From Streptomyces longwoodensis (lineage in GTDB: Bacteria; Actinomycetota; Actinomycetes; Streptomycetales; Streptomycetaceae), in contig NZ_KQ948560.1 of the NCBI RefSeq assembly GCF_001514125.1, positions 62,001-126,000 of the forward strand: a stretch of 64,000 nucleotides of DNA. The letters are read 5' to 3'. The notes under the pieces are model-generated. The model searched no databases. It worked only from the letters and a program-made list of their open reading frames with translations, and was not told the origin of the DNA. Every line of letters starts with the position of its first letter. The first letter of the stretch is position 1. The translations under genes were made by a program, and so were the position numbers. This document shows positions 26,420 to 34,559 of this stretch, in pieces.

Positions 26420-26688
26420 TTCGCCGCCCCCGCGACTTCCGCGCCCTCTTCGACCTTGACGGTGAAGTCCTCGATCACGGTGTTGGCGAGGAAGGATTCC
26501 GCAAGATCATGGATGCGGGCGAGCGCGGCCTCGTCGACCGGCCCGTCAACTTCCAGTTCGAAACGCTTTCCCTGACGTACGTCCGAGATCCCCTCGAAAC
26601 CCAGGCGCGGCAGCGCACGCTGGACCGCCTGGCCCTGGGGGTCGAGGATCTCCGGCTTGAGCATGACGTCGACTACGACGCGTGCCAC
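26416..26688 (-). CDS. purS: FGAM synthase accessory subunit PurS
   Basis: PurS is the small structural subunit that joins PurL and PurQ. I chose GTG 26688 (90 aa, beginning VARVVVDVMLKPEILDPQG) because GGGAG then lies 5 bases upstream; a GTG at 26694 would be too close to it. ALPRLGFEGISDVRQGK and FLANTVIEDF match the family. It is the first gene of purSQL. An 8-bp inverted repeat 41-69 bases upstream may be an operator. Confidence 0.96.
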   Translation of the reverse strand: MARVVVDVMLKPEILDPQGQAVQRALPRLGFEGISDVRQGKRFELEVDGPVDEAALARIHDLAESFLANTVIEDFTVKVEEGAEVAGAAK

Positions 26689-26999
26689 TGGCACTCCCGG
26701 TGTGTGGTGCTGAGCAGGTTCCTTCAGACTACCCGCACGAAATTTCTACGCGGGTAGAGTTGTAGGAAGCTACGTGAGGGGCGTCACGACGTCCCCGGGT
26801 CCAGGTGTGTCCGGGAAAAGTTACGGGAAAGATCCCCGATCGCCCCGCAACAGGTATTGCGCTCGGACACGCCAAGAGATTTAGTCGGGCTTCACAATGC
26901 ATTGCCAGGCACTGTACAAATGAATTGGCAATAGCCGATACTCGGCACGTCATCGCCGGATGAGCTGTATCGACGTGCCGTACGAAGGGACCGATATTC
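26689..26999. other. divergent purS-lsrL promoter region
   Basis: These 311 bases hold both promoters. CTACCCGC (26729-26736) and GCGGGTAG (26750-26757) form an inverted repeat around an AT-rich core (ACGAAATTTCTAC). The part 26875-26945 is markedly AT-rich, with ATTGCCA (26901-26907) inverted as TGGCAAT (26936-26942). AT-rich DNA in front of an Lsr2-family gene suggests autoregulation. Confidence 0.5.
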
Positions 27000-27317
27000 G
27001 TGGCGCAGAAGGTCGTGGTCACTCTCTTTGACGACATCGACGGCTCGGAAGCGGCGGAAACGATCGCCTTCGGACTCGACGGCAAGTCGTACGAGATCGA
27101 CCTGAATGAAGCCAATGCCGGGAAGCTGCGCAAGGCGCTCGCCCCCTACGTGGAGGCCGGCCGCAAGCGGGCCAGGTCCGGCAAGGCGTACAAGGAGACG
27201 GAGGTCGCCCCCGACCCCGCCGCCGTCCGGGCCTGGGCGCAGGCCAACAAGATGGACGTCCCGGCCCGCGGCCGGATCCCCAAGAAGGTCTACGAGGCCT
27301 TCGCCGCGGCCCAGTAG
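27000..27317 (+). CDS. lsrL: Lsr2-family nucleoid-associated protein (LsrL-type by location)
   Basis: Lsr2 proteins bind AT-rich DNA and silence foreign and specialised-metabolite genes. This 105-aa protein has the N-terminal dimerisation domain (KVVVTLFDDIDGSEA, then YEIDLNEANAGKLR), a Lys/Arg-rich linker (RKRARSGKAY) and the C-terminal AT-hook-like PARGRIPKKV, whose RGR enters the minor groove. The start GTG 27000 has AAGGGA upstream. Streptomyces encode two paralogues; the copy next to purS is, from memory, the one called LsrL, so I use that name with some reserve. Confidence 0.9.
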   Translation: MAQKVVVTLFDDIDGSEAAETIAFGLDGKSYEIDLNEANAGKLRKALAPYVEAGRKRARSGKAYKETEVAPDPAAVRAWAQANKMDVPARGRIPKKVYEAFAAAQ

Positions 27318-27464
27318 GGGCGCGGGTCACGGTGGTGCGCGTGGTCCCCGGGACCCGGCCGACGGGCCCCGGGGGCAACCGACTTGCGCTACCCCCCACA
27401 CGATCGGCTAATGTCTGGAGCACGCCGCCGGGCAGGGCCGAAAAGCCCAGCTCACACAGGCCGC

Positions 27465-27536
27465 GCGGGTGTAGTTCAGTAGTAGAACATCCCCCTTCCA
27501 GGGGGAAGGCGCAGTGTGCGATTCCTGTCACCCGCT
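27465..27536 (+). tRNA. tRNA-Gly (anticodon UCC) with altered D- and T-loops
   Basis: A 72-base cloverleaf runs from GCGGGTG to CACCCGC plus T. The anticodon stem TCCCC/GGGGA holds CTTCCAG. The D-loop is AGTAGTA, so G18 is replaced by A. The T-loop reads TGCGATT in place of TTCGANN, so position 55 is G rather than U. The T-stem pairs well only if T27515 is bulged. These changes remove the G18-U55 elbow contact found in the other tRNAs here. CCA is not encoded. Confidence 0.88.
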
Positions 27537-27615
27537 CCGCACCGCCGTCCGGACCACTGCCGTGGATCGGGTAGGCTGGTGCCGCACCGATCGGTGAAAG
27601 CCGGTCGGGGGCAAT

Positions 27616-27688
27616 GCGGACGTAGCTCAGTTGGTAGAGCGCAACCTTGCCAAGGTTGAGGTCGCGAGTTCGAGCCTCGTCGTCCGCT
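27616..27688 (+). tRNA. tRNA-Gly (anticodon GCC), copy 1
   Basis: A standard 73-base cloverleaf runs from GCGGACG to CGTCCGC plus T, with anticodon loop TTGCCAA, D-loop containing GG and T-loop TTCGAGC. An identical copy is at 31623-31695. Confidence 0.96.
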
Positions 27689-27696
27689 CGGGAACG

Positions 27697-27727
27697 AGAC
27701 CCCGGTCCATCGGACCGGGGTCTTTTT
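27697..27727 (+). terminator. intrinsic terminator after tRNA-Gly copy 1
   Basis: AGACCCCGGTCC (27697-27708) pairs with GGACCGGGGTCT (27712-27723) around ATC, followed by a run of T residues to 27727. Confidence 0.92.
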
Positions 27728-27850
27728 CATGCCTCTTCACGCCCTCTCCCCGCCCTCATCCCGCCCTGCGCCCGCCGGTCTGACATTTGTCATGCGGACT
27801 CATGACACCGCGCACTGCTCCCCTCCCGGATCCGCCGGGAGGCTTGCCCC

Positions 27851-28810
27851 ATGAACACCGACGAACACGAGCACGTGATCGAGGTCACCGGCCTCCGGCG
27901 TGTGTACGGGGGCGGGTTCGAGGCGGTCCGCGGCATCGACTTCCACGTCGGCCGGGGCGAGGTCTTCGCGCTGCTGGGCACCAACGGCGCCGGCAAGACC
28001 TCCACGGTCGAACTCCTGGAGGGCCTCGCCCGGCCCAGCGGCGGCCGGGTGCGGGTCCTCGGCCACGACCCCTGCGCCGACCGGGCGCTGGTGCGGCCGC
28101 GCACCGGGGTGATGCTCCAGGAGGGCGGCTTCCCCTCCGAGCTGACCGTCGCCGAGACCGCCCGGATGTGGGCGGGCTGCGTGAGCGGGGCCCGGCCCGT
28201 GCCGGAGGCCCTGGGGCTGGTCGGCCTCGACGCCCGGGCCGGGGTGCGCGTGAAGCAGCTCTCGGGTGGGGAGCGGCGTCGGCTCGACCTGGCCCTCGCG
28301 CTGCTCGGCGACCCGGAGGTGCTGTTCCTGGACGAGCCGACGACCGGCCTCGACGCCGAGGGCCGCCGCGCCACCTGGGATCTGGTCCGGGCCCTGCGCG
28401 ACACCGGCACGACGGTGCTGCTCACCACGCACTACCTGGAGGAGGCGGAGGGCCTGGCCGACCGGCTGGCCATCCTGCACGAGGGACGCGTCGCCGCCGC
28501 CGGGACACCGGCCGAAGTGACCGCGGCCCAGCCGTCCCGGATCTCCTTCGAGCTGCCCGAGGGGTACTTCGTCGGCGATCTGCCCCCGCTCGCCGCGCTC
28601 GGCGTGAGCGGACACGAGGTGCGGGGGCGGGTCGTCCGGCTGCGCACCCATGAACTGCAGCGGGCGGCCACCGGGGTGCTGGTGTGGGCGGAGCGGGCCG
28701 GGGTGGAGCTGCGCGCGCTGGACGTGCGGCCGGCCTCGCTGGAGGAGGCGTTCCTGGGGATCGCGCGGAAGGCGTCGGGGGCGGACCGGGCTGAGGAGCG
28801 GGTCGTATGA
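27851..28810 (+). CDS. ABC transporter ATP-binding protein
   Basis: This 319-aa ATPase drives an export-type ABC transporter. Visible motifs: Walker A GTNGAGKTS, signature LSGGERRRLD, Walker B VLFLDEPTTGLD and the switch His in LLTTHYLEE. A C-terminal extension of about 90 residues follows, as in the DrrA/CcmA group that export drugs, lipids or peptides. ATG 27851 has GGGAGG upstream. The permease gene overlaps its stop, and a histidine kinase and response regulator follow, so the transporter may detoxify a compound the kinase senses. Confidence 0.93.
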   Translation: MNTDEHEHVIEVTGLRRVYGGGFEAVRGIDFHVGRGEVFALLGTNGAGKTSTVELLEGLARPSGGRVRVLGHDPCADRALVRPRTGVMLQEGGFPSELTVAETARMWAGCVSGARPVPEALGLVGLDARAGVRVKQLSGGERRRLDLALALLGDPEVLFLDEPTTGLDAEGRRATWDLVRALRDTGTTVLLTTHYLEEAEGLADRLAILHEGRVAAAGTPAEVTAAQPSRISFELPEGYFVGDLPPLAALGVSGHEVRGRVVRLRTHELQRAATGVLVWAERAGVELRALDVRPASLEEAFLGIARKASGADRAEERVV

Positions 28811-29649
28811 GCACGGGCGTGGGGACACGGGGCGGGGCGGACGTGCCGGGCGTGCGGGGCGGGGCCGGCGTGGGGCGGGGGCCGGTGGCCACGCCCGCGC
28901 GGCGGATGGCCGCCCTCGCGCGGGCCGAACTGACGCTGCTGGGGCGCAGCAGGAGCACCCTCCTCTCGGCCGTGCTCGTGCCGCTGACGCTGCCGGTCGC
29001 GCTGCGCTCGGCCGTCTCCCAGATGGACCTCGACGAGGCCGGCCTCGACGTCGGACTGGTGATGCTGCCCGCCTCGATCGGGTTCTCGCTCCTTTTCGGC
29101 GTCTACAGCGCGCTGGTCGGCATCTACGCCGCCCGGCGCGAGGAGCTGGTGCTCAAGCGGCTGCGCACCGGGGAGCCGCGGGACGCGGAGATCCTCGCCG
29201 GGGCGGCCCTGCCGGTCGTGGTGACCGGGCTGGTGCAGTCGCTGGTGCTGGTGGCGGCCTGCACGGTCGTGCTCGACATCCCCCCTCCCGGGGCACCGCA
29301 CCTGGCCGTCCTCGGGCTGCTGCTGGGCCTGGTGCTGTGCGCGGCGCTCGGGGCCGTCACCGCCACGGTGACCCGGACGGTGGAGAGCGCGCAGGTCACG
29401 ACGCTGCCGCTGGTGCTCCTGTCGATGACCCTGTCCGGGGTGACCGTGCCGCTGGAGCTGCTTCCCGACCGGCTCGCGTCGGTCTGCGCACTGCTGCCGC
29501 TGTCCCCGGTGATCACCCTGGTCCGCGGCGGCTGGACCGGCGACCTCTCGGCCTACGAGGCGCTGGGGGCCGTCGCGACCGCGCTGGCCTGGACCGTCCT
29601 CGCGGTGTTTGCTGTACGGCGGTGGTTCCGCTGGGAGCCCCGGCGCTGA
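28807..29649 (+). CDS. ABC-2-type permease
   Basis: This 280-aa protein has a Gly/Arg-rich N-terminal tail and about six membrane segments, beginning after ARAELTLLGRSRSTLLS. LLFGVYSALVGIYAARREELVLKRLRTG is the cytoplasmic loop typical of ABC-2 permeases. It should pair with the ATPase encoded just upstream, whose stop it overlaps (ATGA). The substrate is unknown. Confidence 0.88.
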   Translation: MSTGVGTRGGADVPGVRGGAGVGRGPVATPARRMAALARAELTLLGRSRSTLLSAVLVPLTLPVALRSAVSQMDLDEAGLDVGLVMLPASIGFSLLFGVYSALVGIYAARREELVLKRLRTGEPRDAEILAGAALPVVVTGLVQSLVLVAACTVVLDIPPPGAPHLAVLGLLLGLVLCAALGAVTATVTRTVESAQVTTLPLVLLSMTLSGVTVPLELLPDRLASVCALLPLSPVITLVRGGWTGDLSAYEALGAVATALAWTVLAVFAVRRWFRWEPRR

Positions 29650-29672
29650 CCACGGGGGAGGACGAGGACCGT

Positions 29673-30995
29673 ATGCGCAGGCCGCGGGGGTGGTGGCGGG
29701 GCAAGAGCACGCCGCAGAAGGTGGAGACGTACACCCGGCTGTCGTTCCACACGTTCGGGCTGATCGAGGTGCTGGCGGTCGGGCTGCCGCTGCTCGGCGA
29801 GCTGGGCAACGCGCTGGGCGGCTGGCTGCTGGCGCTGGTCGTCGCCCACGCCGCGTTCTGCATGGTGACCGCGTCGCGGGCGCTGGACTGGACCCGGGGC
29901 CGGCGTCCCCGGCCGGTGCGGCTGCTGGGGGCGCTGGCCGGCGTCACCCTGGCCGTCGCCGCCGTCGCACTGGTCGTCGCCGAGCGGGGACCGGACCGGG
30001 AGAGCGCCGACACCGCGGCCGGGAGCGTCTTCGGGGCGGTGCTCGTCTTCGGTGCCGGGGTCGTCGCGCTGGGCGTGCGCAACCGCCGCCGGGTGCTCGC
30101 GGTCGTGGGCGGCTTCGCGGCGGCGTCCGGCGCCGTGGCGCTCCCGCTGGGCATGCCGGGGCCCGCCGTGCTGGTGACCTCGCTGATCGTGCTGGTGACC
30201 GCCGGGTTCCTCGCGTTCACGTCCGTGTTCTCGGTGTGGCTCCTGGATGCCGTCTACGCGCTCGACGAGGCCCGCGAGACCCGGGCGCGGCTGGCGGTCG
30301 CCGAGGAACGGCTGCGGTTCGGGCGGGACCTGCACGACGTGATGGGGCGCAACCTCGCGGTCATCGCCCTGAAGAGCGAACTGGCCGTCCAACTGGCCCG
30401 GCGGGGACGGCCGGAGGCCGTGGAGCAGATGGTCGAGGTCCAGCGGATCGCGCGCGAGTCGCAGCGGGAGGTACGGGACGTGGTGCGCGGGTACCGGGAG
30501 GCCGACCTCGCCGTCGAACTGCTGGGCGCCCGCGGGGTGTTGACGGCCGCCGGGATCGCCTGCGAGGTCGACGGCGACACCGACGGGCTGCCCGCCGAGG
30601 TGCAGTCGGCGCTGGCCTGGGTGGTGCGGGAGGCGACCACGAACGTGCTGCGGCACGGCGACGCCGGACGGTGCTCGATCCGGCTGGCGACGACACGGGA
30701 GCGTGTGGTGCTGACGGTGGAGAACGACGGGGCGCGACCCGCCGCGGACGGGGGCGGGTCGGGGCTCGCCGGGCTGCGGGAGCGGCTGCGGGCGGTCGAC
30801 GGCACGCTGGGCGCGGGGCCCGCCGGGGACGGCGTGTTCCGGGTCGTGGCGGAGGTGCCGTTGGGGGCGCGGGAGCCGGTGTCCGGCAGGGCACCGGAAG
30901 CGGGGGGCCCCGAGGTGTCGTCGAGGACGGCGGGCGCGGGGACGCGTCCGGGACGTGGGGCCTACGTGCCGTTCGCGGAAGGGGAGGCGTCGTGA
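29673..30995 (+). CDS. NarL-type sensor histidine kinase
   Basis: From ATG 29673 (GAGGACGAGGA upstream) the product has 440 aa. Five or six membrane helices fill residues about 30-190. The HisKA_3 dimerisation motif RFGRDLHDVMGRNLAVIALK holds the phospho-accepting His near residue 220. The ATPase domain follows, with VVREATTNVLRHG (N box) and GSGLAGLRERL (G box). A Pro/Gly/Ala-rich tail of about 50 residues ends the protein. The extracellular part is tiny, so it probably senses the membrane or the transporter itself, like LiaS/DesK-type kinases. Confidence 0.92.
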   Translation: MRRPRGWWRGKSTPQKVETYTRLSFHTFGLIEVLAVGLPLLGELGNALGGWLLALVVAHAAFCMVTASRALDWTRGRRPRPVRLLGALAGVTLAVAAVALVVAERGPDRESADTAAGSVFGAVLVFGAGVVALGVRNRRRVLAVVGGFAAASGAVALPLGMPGPAVLVTSLIVLVTAGFLAFTSVFSVWLLDAVYALDEARETRARLAVAEERLRFGRDLHDVMGRNLAVIALKSELAVQLARRGRPEAVEQMVEVQRIARESQREVRDVVRGYREADLAVELLGARGVLTAAGIACEVDGDTDGLPAEVQSALAWVVREATTNVLRHGDAGRCSIRLATTRERVVLTVENDGARPAADGGGSGLAGLRERLRAVDGTLGAGPAGDGVFRVVAEVPLGAREPVSGRAPEAGGPEVSSRTAGAGTRPGRGAYVPFAEGEAS

Positions 30996-31600
30996 CCGTA
31001 CGGGTGCTGCTCGCCGACGACGAGCACCTCATCCGGGGTGCGCTGGCCGCGCTGCTCGCGCTGGAGGACGACCTCGCCGTCGTCGCGGAGGCCGCCGACG
31101 GGCCCGAGGCGCTGGCCATGGCGCGGGCCCACGAACCGGACGTCGCCGTGCTGGACCTGCAGATGCCGGGCGCCGACGGTGTGAAGGTCGCCACATCGCT
31201 GCGCACCGAACTGCCGGGCTGCCGGGTCCTGATCGTCACCAGCCACGGCCGCCCCGGCCACCTCAAGCGGGCCCTCGCGGCCGGTGTGCGGGGGTTCGTC
31301 CCGAAGACGGTGAGCGCCCGGCGGCTCGCCGAGATCATCCGCACGGTGCACGCCGGGAACCGTTACGTCGACCCCGAGTTGGCCGCCGACGCCATCGCCG
31401 CCGGCGACTCCCCGCTGACCTCGCGCGAGGCCGAGGTGCTCGAACTGGCCGCCGACGGCGCGCCCGTCACGGAGATCGCCGAGCGGGCGGCGCTGTCCCC
31501 CGGGACCGTGCGCAACTACCTCTCGTCGGCCGTCTCCAAGCTCGGGGCGGAGAACCGGCACACGGCGGTGCGTCTCGCCCGTGAGCGGGGTTGGGTATAG
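30992..31600 (+). CDS. NarL/LuxR-family response regulator
   Basis: This is the partner of the upstream kinase; the GTG at 30992 overlaps the kinase stop and GGGGAGG lies upstream. The 202-aa protein has a receiver domain (acidic pair in LLADDEH, phospho-Asp in VAVLDLQMPG, Lys in FVPKTVS) and a LuxR-type helix-turn-helix (LTSREAEVLELAADG, ATV-like LSPGTVRNYLSSAVSKLG). It probably controls the ABC operon in which it sits. A -10-like TATAGT at its 3' end may start the following tRNA-Gly. Confidence 0.94.
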   Translation: MTVRVLLADDEHLIRGALAALLALEDDLAVVAEAADGPEALAMARAHEPDVAVLDLQMPGADGVKVATSLRTELPGCRVLIVTSHGRPGHLKRALAAGVRGFVPKTVSARRLAEIIRTVHAGNRYVDPELAADAIAAGDSPLTSREAEVLELAADGAPVTEIAERAALSPGTVRNYLSSAVSKLGAENRHTAVRLARERGWV

Positions 31601-31622
31601 TTACCTCCGCGCCACGGCGCAT

Positions 31623-31695
31623 GCGGACGTAGCTCAGTTGGTAGAGCGCAACCTTGCCAAGGTTGAGGTCGCGAGTTCGAGCCTCGTCGTCCGCT
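31623..31695 (+). tRNA. tRNA-Gly (anticodon GCC), copy 2
   Basis: The 73 bases are identical to 27616-27688. It begins 23 bases after the response-regulator stop; TATAGT at 31597-31602 is a candidate -10. Confidence 0.96.
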
Positions 31696-31702
31696 CGTCA
31701 CC

Positions 31703-31733
31703 GAAGGCCCCGGTTCACCGAACCGGGGCCTTC
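31703..31733. terminator. terminator between tRNA-Gly copy 2 and purC
   Basis: GAAGGCCCCGGTTC (31703-31716) pairs perfectly with GAACCGGGGCCTTC (31720-31733) over a 3-base loop. It lies between convergent transcripts. Confidence 0.85.
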
Positions 31734-31758
31734 GTCGTGCGGCCGCGCCGCGGTGGGG

Positions 31759-32658
31759 TCAGGCCCAGGTCGCGCCGGTCAGCCGCTCGTACGCCTCGAC
31801 GTACTTGGCGCGGGTCGCGTCCACCACGTGCTGCGGCAGCGCGGGGGGCGGCTGCTCGCTCGTGCGGTCCCAGCCGGACTCCGGCGAGGTGAGCCAGTCG
31901 CGCACGAACTGCTTGTCGAACGACGGCTGCGCGCGGCCCGGCTGCCACTGGTCGGCCGGCCAGAAGCGGGAGGAGTCGGGGGTGAGCACCTCGTCGGCGA
32001 TGACCAGGGTGTCCCCGTCGAAGCCGAACTCGAACTTGGTGTCGGCCAGGATGATCCCCCGGCCCCGGGCGATGTCCCGGGCGCGGCTGTACACGGCGAG
32101 GGTGGCCTGGCGCAGCTGGGCGGCGGTCTCGGCGCCGACCTGGCGGGCGACCTCCTCGTAGGAGACGTTCTCGTCGTGGTCGCCGACGGCGGCCTTGGTC
32201 GCCGGGGTGAAGATCGGGCCGGGCAGCTCGCTGCCGTCGACCAGGCCCTCGGGGAGCGCCAGCCCGCAGACGGTGCGGCTCTCTTCGTACTCGGCGAGCC
32301 CGGAGCCGGTGAGGTAGCCGCGGGCCACGCACTCCACGGGGACCATCGCCAGGGACTTGCAGACCAGCGTGCGGCCCTCCCAGTCGGCGGGGGCGCCGGC
32401 CGGGACGTCGGTGCCGATCACGTGGTGCGGGACCAGGTCGGCGAGCCGGTCGAACCACCACAGGGACAGCTGCGTGAGGATCCGGCCCTTGTCCGGGATC
32501 TCGGTGGGCAGCACCCAGTCGTACGCGGACGTACGGTCGCTGGCGACCATCACGAGGTCGCCCGCCTCGTTCTGGTACAGCTCGCGCACCTTGCCGGTGT
32601 GGAGGTGCACCAGGCCCGGAACCTCGATCGGCTCGGGCTTTTCTACGAATCCGGACAC
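31759..32658 (-). CDS. purC: SAICAR synthase
   Basis: PurC joins aspartate to CAIR with ATP, giving SAICAR. I chose GTG 32658 because GGGGAGGAACC precedes it; the product has 299 aa. Family motifs are visible: HTGKVRELYQ at the N-terminus, VASDRTSAYDWVLP, PVECVARGYLTGSG, IILADTKFEFGFD, and DEVLTPDSSRFWP. The gene is separate from the main purine block and stands alone, convergent with tRNA-Gly. Confidence 0.97.
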   Translation of the reverse strand: MSGFVEKPEPIEVPGLVHLHTGKVRELYQNEAGDLVMVASDRTSAYDWVLPTEIPDKGRILTQLSLWWFDRLADLVPHHVIGTDVPAGAPADWEGRTLVCKSLAMVPVECVARGYLTGSGLAEYEESRTVCGLALPEGLVDGSELPGPIFTPATKAAVGDHDENVSYEEVARQVGAETAAQLRQATLAVYSRARDIARGRGIILADTKFEFGFDGDTLVIADEVLTPDSSRFWPADQWQPGRAQPSFDKQFVRDWLTSPESGWDRTSEQPPPALPQHVVDATRAKYVEAYERLTGATWA

Positions 32659-32842
32659 GGTTCCTCCCCGTGGTTCTGGCCAATGGCTCGATTGTCCCGT
32701 ATCGGGGAGGGGTGGTGGACCACGGGGCGGTGTGGGGGATGGGCGGAGGCCTCGGTGGGCGACGGATCGGGGCGGCGTGGCGGATGTGCGAAGGCCCCGG
32801 TGGGCGACGGAGCGGGGGCCGACCCGCGGCCCGGGGGCCGGC

Positions 32843-34333
32843 TCAGTCGTGCTTGCAGATGCGGTCCAGGAGGTTGGCCGTGGCGCGCTGGACGCGGGCG
32901 TCCGTGTGGCCGGGGCGGTCCAGGGCCGGGGACCAGGCGAAGGTCCCGGACGCGAAGACCAGCGCGCCGGAGGGGGCCCGGTACAGCGACGTCTCCTGGT
33001 GGCGCAGGACGCCCTCGGTGTCGGTGTACGGGGAGTGCGCGAGCAGGATGCGCTCCTCGTGCTCCGGCAGCGGGGTGCGCGGGAAGTACCGGTCGGCCTC
33101 GCCCGCGACCAGGCCCGGGACCTCGTCGCCCTCGTGCGCACCGGTGGCCTCCCACAGCCAGTGGTCGGCGTTGCGGACGATCATTGGGTGCGGCTCGGGC
33201 ACCCGGCCCGCGTACTGGATGCCGAGCAGCTGTTGCTCCGGGCGGTCGACCTCGCGCCACAGCACCGGCCTGCCCGGCCCCTTGCGCTTGCGGCAGGTCA
33301 GCAGCCGGCCCGGCACGCCGGACGGGGACGGCGCCAGCTCCACCTGCCAGTACAGGGTGTTGGCGGAGAGGAAGACCAGCGAGGTGCCGCCGTCGCGGGC
33401 CCGTTCGACCGTGCGGCGCATCGGGACGGACCAGTACTCGTCGTGGCCGGGGAACACCAGGCCCCGGTAGCGGGTGGGGTCCACCAGGCCTGCGTGCAGG
33501 TCGCGGGCATCGGCGTAGGCGAGGTCGTAGCCGTACCGTTCCGCCCAGCGGATCACGTCGTAGGCGTGGCCGACGTGCAGGGGCAGGCCCGCGCCCGCGT
33601 ACGGGCGGTCGAAGGACACCGTGGTCGCGGCGTCGGCCTCGCCGAGGAGCCGGCCGTCCTCGTCCCAGGCGTGGTAGAGGCTGGCGCCCGTACGGCCGTC
33701 CTCCGGGTAGAGGTTGTACGCCTGCCAGGTGATGTCCGGCAGCAGCAGGAGCAGGTCCGCGCGGCGGCCGTCGCGGACGGTGAACGGCACGTGCGAGCGG
33801 TACCCGTCCGCGGTGGTCAGCACGGCGACGTAGGCGCCCACGTTCCAGTACGTCGGGACCTGCAGCCGCCACGACAGCCACCAGTGGTGGCAGGACACCG
33901 TCCGGTCGGCGGTGAGCGGCGGCGGCTGGACGATGCCGGACAGCCGGGGGCTGGTGGTGATCTTGGCCGCGCCGTCGCCGCCGTAGTGGCCGATGCGGTA
34001 GACGTCGACGCTGAACTCCTGCGGCGGGTCGACCGTGACGTGGAAGTCCAGGGCCTCGCCCGGGGCGACCGCGCCGGTGGAGGTGAAGCCCTTGATCTGG
34101 CGGCGCACGTCGTCGGCGGAGCGGGGGCCGGCCGTGCGGGGCGCCGGGATCCTCGGGACGCCGGCGGTCGGCAGGTGGGCCTGTCCGTCGACGTACCAGG
34201 GGACGACCTGGCCGGTGTCGTCGAAGTACGTCACGTTGCCGCGCAGCCAGGGGACGGGGCCCTGGCCGAAGGGGTCCGTCACGGCGTGGGCCAGCGCTCC
34301 CGACTCCCATCGGCGGATCTGCTCCGGTCCCAT
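32843..34333 (-). CDS. N,N-dimethylformamidase beta-subunit-like protein
   Basis: ATG 34333 (GGGGAAGG upstream) gives 496 aa with no signal peptide. The sequence fits the C-terminal region family of the large dimethylformamidase subunit: SVDVYRIGHYGG, WQAYNLYPEDG, VSFDRPYAG, and PGHDEYWSVPMR with a conserved Tyr/Glu/His cluster that in the known enzyme holds a mononuclear iron. Many Streptomyces carry such proteins without a proven substrate, so the amidase activity is unproven. It lies upstream of purC in the same direction, 184 bases away. Confidence 0.7.
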   Translation of the reverse strand: MGPEQIRRWESGALAHAVTDPFGQGPVPWLRGNVTYFDDTGQVVPWYVDGQAHLPTAGVPRIPAPRTAGPRSADDVRRQIKGFTSTGAVAPGEALDFHVTVDPPQEFSVDVYRIGHYGGDGAAKITTSPRLSGIVQPPPLTADRTVSCHHWWLSWRLQVPTYWNVGAYVAVLTTADGYRSHVPFTVRDGRRADLLLLLPDITWQAYNLYPEDGRTGASLYHAWDEDGRLLGEADAATTVSFDRPYAGAGLPLHVGHAYDVIRWAERYGYDLAYADARDLHAGLVDPTRYRGLVFPGHDEYWSVPMRRTVERARDGGTSLVFLSANTLYWQVELAPSPSGVPGRLLTCRKRKGPGRPVLWREVDRPEQQLLGIQYAGRVPEPHPMIVRNADHWLWEATGAHEGDEVPGLVAGEADRYFPRTPLPEHEERILLAHSPYTDTEGVLRHQETSLYRAPSGALVFASGTFAWSPALDRPGHTDARVQRATANLLDRICKHD

Positions 34334-34559
34334 GTCCTTCCCCTCCCTCTTGCCCCCGGGTCGTGGACGCGTGCGGTCGTGCGTCGCGTGTCCTTCGTGG
34401 GTGTGTGGTGCGTCGCCCTGTCTTATGTCAGGTGCCCATGCCATGGGCGGGACCGGTCCCAGCACATCACATGACGCACGCACACTGTCACTGCTCGTCG
34501 CGAATTGACTGAAGAGGAACCTGAACTTCCGGTTTCTCCGGAGCGGGGTCGACCGCTGG

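Noticed and set aside
27318..27464. A riboswitch or T-box before the tRNA-Gly genes
   Set aside because: No conserved T-box or aptamer sequence is visible; the region fits a simple tRNA promoter with -10 TAATGT near 27410.
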